Shown: positions 61,860-64,000 of the stretch, piece after piece
Layout: each line of letters starts with the position of its first letter
Numbering within the stretch: position 1 is the first letter of the stretch
Source: DTU015 sp012837895
GTDB taxonomy: Bacteria; Bacillota; Sulfobacillia; Fermentithermobacillales; Fermentithermobacillaceae
DNA length: 64,000 nt
Assembly: GCA_050952085.1 (NCBI GenBank)
Contig: JBMNKH010000003.1
Coordinates: 345,563-409,562, forward strand
Direction of reading: 5' to 3'
Made by a program: the position numbers and the translations under genes
Notes under the pieces: model-generated
Told to the model about the DNA's origin: nothing
The model's database searches: none
The model's input: the letters and a program-made list of their open reading frames with translations, nothing else

Positions 61860-63061
61860 GTGCTGCTCACCTCCGCCAAGACTTCGTAGGTTCTGAGAGG
61901 CCTCACTTCAACCTCGGGGCTCTCTACTCGTGTGGCCAACACTTGTCTTGGCTTTCGGTCGGTACCGAGAGGTACGCCGTCCCACTGGCCTGCTAGGGGC
62001 ACAACGGTCCCCGGTACCAGCGCCTTGGGGTGGACAGCCACTCTTGCCCCTCCCGAGTACACCTCAACGTGGTAGCCGTTCTCCCTGACTTCCACCGTCT
62101 TCCCAGCGAAAGCCCAAGGCACTCCGTACCTGCTTCCGCCGAAACTCACGAACCCGTCCCGACTGACCTTGCGCTCCTCAGCGAGAAAAACCACCAACGC
62201 TGCCCTATCTGGCAAGGCATGAAGGTTTTCCTCAGCCAAGAGGTCGCAAGGTCTCTTCTGAGTAGTACCGTGGACTCTCTTGTTTGCAACGGCATCACAC
62301 CATGCCCTAACTTGAGCGTTCAAGTCTTCCAGGCCGAAAAACCTAAGCCCCGGCCAGAAACTCTGCCTGAGGTAACGGATCGCTCTTTCGACCCGGCCTT
62401 TGGTCTGGGCCCTGTAAGGCCGGCAGGCTTTAGGGTAGAAGCCGGCTACCAGGGCAAAGTCTAGAAACCTCTGGTTCCACACCGGTTGACCACCTTCATC
62501 CCGTCCAAGCACTACCGGCTTGAGGTTGTCGTACAGGATGTGTTCAGGCACCCCTCCGAAGTACTCGAAGGCATGGATGTGGCACCGTATCAGTGTAGCT
62601 GTGTCCTGCCTGTCCACAAACTCCACATACATCGCCCTCGAGTAACTCATCACCATGATAAAGGCGTAGATCTTCCGCTCACGGCCCTGTTCTTCGTACT
62701 TGAACACACCGAAGTCTACTTGGGCTTGCTCCCCGGGCTTGGTCTCAAACCGTGAGACAGCCTGGGCTTTTTGCAAAGGACGGAAGGGTTTTAGGAAGTC
62801 TTTGAGAATTGTCTTACCGCCGGAGTACCCGAGAGACTTGATCTCGTTAAACAGGCGGTTGGCGTTGAACACGCCCTCGGCCATCCTGGCTCTAAGGTAG
62901 TCTTTGTAGGGATCCAGTTTGGACGGCCGCGGTGGCCTGGGTTTGTACTTGGGCAGTTCTTGGCACTGGAGATACTTGGCGATGGTCTTCCGGTCTCTGC
63001 CGGTCCGCCTAGAGATCTCCCTGATGCTGAGTCCTTGGCTGCGCATGAGTTTGATATCCAA
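61856..63061 (-). CDS. istA: IS21 transposase IstA (second element)
   Basis: A transposase of about 401 residues. The helix-turn-helix (LSIREISRRTGRDRKTIAKYL) is followed by SKLDPYKDYL and the DDE core: Asp in QAQVDFGVF, Asp in ILYDNLKPVV and Glu in KGRVERAIRYL. The C-terminal domain is complete. The frame opens at 63091, but the TTG at 63061, behind AGGAGGCGG, fits the start. The gene looks functional, though the element lacks one end. Confidence 0.93.
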   Translation of the reverse strand: MDIKLMRSQGLSIREISRRTGRDRKTIAKYLQCQELPKYKPRPPRPSKLDPYKDYLRARMAEGVFNANRLFNEIKSLGYSGGKTILKDFLKPFRPLQKAQAVSRFETKPGEQAQVDFGVFKYEEQGRERKIYAFIMVMSYSRAMYVEFVDRQDTATLIRCHIHAFEYFGGVPEHILYDNLKPVVLGRDEGGQPVWNQRFLDFALVAGFYPKACRPYRAQTKGRVERAIRYLRQSFWPGLRFFGLEDLNAQVRAWCDAVANKRVHGTTQKRPCDLLAEENLHALPDRAALVVFLAEERKVSRDGFVSFGGSRYGVPWAFAGKTVEVRENGYHVEVYSGGARVAVHPKALVPGTVVPLAGQWDGVPLGTDRKPRQVLATRVESPEVEVRPLRTYEVLAEVSST

Positions 63062-63184
63062 AGTTTCCCCGCCTCCTAGCAAGAATCGCACCTCCGAAAC
63101 TTGGCTCGTTACGGAGTGCTTCTTCGAGGGGGTGGGGGATTTTTCATCCGGCCCTAATGGCGGATTTTACAACCGGCCGTAACA

Positions 63185-63649
63185 ACTTTGAGGAGACCAC
63201 CGCTGGCCAAGCATTTACCCGTCCGGGCTGCGGGTACCAAACTGCGGTACCTGCCGCAGTTCCGAGCCAGCGTGCGCTAGTGCGAAGAACTGTGATAACC
63301 GGCTGAAACTCGAGAACGCACCTTGACAACCAAGATCATGGCTACAAGGATTACTTTGGCCGAACACCGAATGCAATGCCAAAGATCATTTTGAAAGCTC
63401 GTTACGATGGCAACGGGTTCCTTTTATGGAAACTGGGGTGGCTCAAATTTCGGCGGGAAAGTGGCTCAATTTTCAGTGGGGGGCTGTTGCCAAACTCGAT
63501 TCGATAGGAAGTGTTTGTGCCAGCATTGCGCTCGAAATCGAGGGACTGTGTGAATGCTGATAGACTGGATCTTTCAGTGGTTTGATCTGTACCTGGTGAG
63601 GGGATCCGTGAGGATCGACTGGGCAATTCAGTTAGACAATGTCATTTGA
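63185..63649. other. Intergenic strip with IS-end debris
   Basis: About 465 bp without an intact gene. Around 63425-63480, GTGGCTCAAATTTCGGCGGG and GTGGCTCAATTTTCAGTGGG are repeats typical of the ends of another IS21-type element, so this is likely old transposon debris. Confidence 0.5.
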
Positions 63650-64000
63650 TCACGTAGCGTATGCTTGGCCGCGTTCCAGTCGTGGCAAGGCCAGTACAGC
63701 CAGTGAGTCCTGACATTTCTTGAAGCGTGCTTTCACAAGCTGGAAGATATTGTGAGCACATGCTGCAAGCAAAGCTTGAATCGTCACTGCAGTGTTCCCG
63801 CAGTAGTATGCTTGACAAAGTGACCGGTTATTCTTGAGATCAGCATTCACGGTTTCCACCCAACACTTCCTCTGTGCCATTGCTCGCTTGCCCGTCGAAC
63901 TCTGCAATACAGCTAGGGCTGACTCAATGGTTTCAGACATCCTCGTGATTGAAGCCCTTTGTGCACCGCAGTCTGGTTGCATGTCGCAACCCCGGCACGC
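63650..64000 (-). CDS. IS1182-type transposase, C-terminal part (runs off the window)
   Basis: The frame is open to the window edge. It begins CRGCDMQPDCGA, a Cys-rich linker typical of IS1182-type DDE transposases, and ends with the core's last part, WVETVNADLKNN (catalytic Glu), then LLAACAHNIFQLVK. About 117 codons are visible; the first two thirds would lie beyond position 64000. Completeness cannot be judged. Confidence 0.75.
   Translation of the reverse strand, partial: ACRGCDMQPDCGAQRASITRMSETIESALAVLQSSTGKRAMAQRKCWVETVNADLKNNRSLCQAYYCGNTAVTIQALLAACAHNIFQLVKARFKKCQDSLAVLALPRLERGQAYAT

Larger units (their letters stand above)
61101..63184 (-). mobile_element. Second IS21 family element
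   Basis: About 2.1 kb with istA and istB on the minus strand. The istA-side end carries repeats with ATCCGGCC/AACCGGCC and finishes in a TGTTAC-type inverted end near 63184. The istB side stops right at the istB stop codon, with no terminal repeats, so this end is truncated and fused to the SIR2 fragment. Confidence 0.8.

Overview
The window (about 48-50% GC by eye) looks like the chromosome of an anaerobic, peptide- or amino-acid-using member of the Bacillota (Clostridia/Limnochordia-like). The evidence is AGGAGG-type ribosome sites with frequent GTG/TTG starts, a superoxide reductase, an NAD(P)H-linked [FeFe] hydrogenase under a perfect Rex-type operator, and a MutL/GlmL-like ATPase. Species identity cannot be read from the sequence.

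Layout. 0-16.5 kb: a coiled-coil protein at the edge, an M24 peptidase, desulfoferrodoxin, an HTH-nuclease fusion, a 33-bp palindrome array, an MFS carrier, an ABC-2 exporter, an amidase, an S9 peptidase, an M20 (YgeY-type) hydrolase and an imidazolonepropionase-like amidohydrolase. 16.5-21.8 kb: an accessory strip with decayed genes, a methyltransferase/restriction-enzyme pair, tRNA-Pro(GGG), a solo IS end and a 17-unit tandem array with an almost constant 53-bp period and a dyad core. 21.9-32.5 kb: M81 and creatinase-like M24 genes, then a four-gene membrane module (DUF6754-like protein, a multi-TM protein, an anchored soluble protein, a second multi-TM protein) in one complete and two decayed partial copies, with a D-aminoacylase-type gene between them. 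32.8-41.3 kb: two CNNM/CBS proteins, the hydrogenase operon, a YchF-like GTPase and an MBL-fold hydrolase. 41.3-48 kb (minus strand): an FtsX-type ABC exporter followed by a MutL-like ATPase and a barrel-sandwich protein. 48-64 kb: a mobile and defence-rich region with ISNCY, IS256, two IS21-type elements and an IS1182-type fragment. They have cut a PadR/HAAS locus, a radical-SAM/NUDIX/FkbM locus and a SIR2 gene, and leave an HNH-HEPN overlapping pair and an Abi_C fragment.

How the genes fit together. Many genes before 32 kb are peptidases, amidases or amidohydrolases, some suited to D-amino-acid or modified peptides, beside uptake and membrane proteins. This suggests a scavenging/fermentation specialism in which reducing equivalents leave as H2 through the Rex-controlled hydrogenase. 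The most promising undescribed items are the duplicated DUF6754 membrane module, the 53-bp helical-phase array, the MutL-like/exporter operon without a mutase, and the overlapping HNH-HEPN pair.
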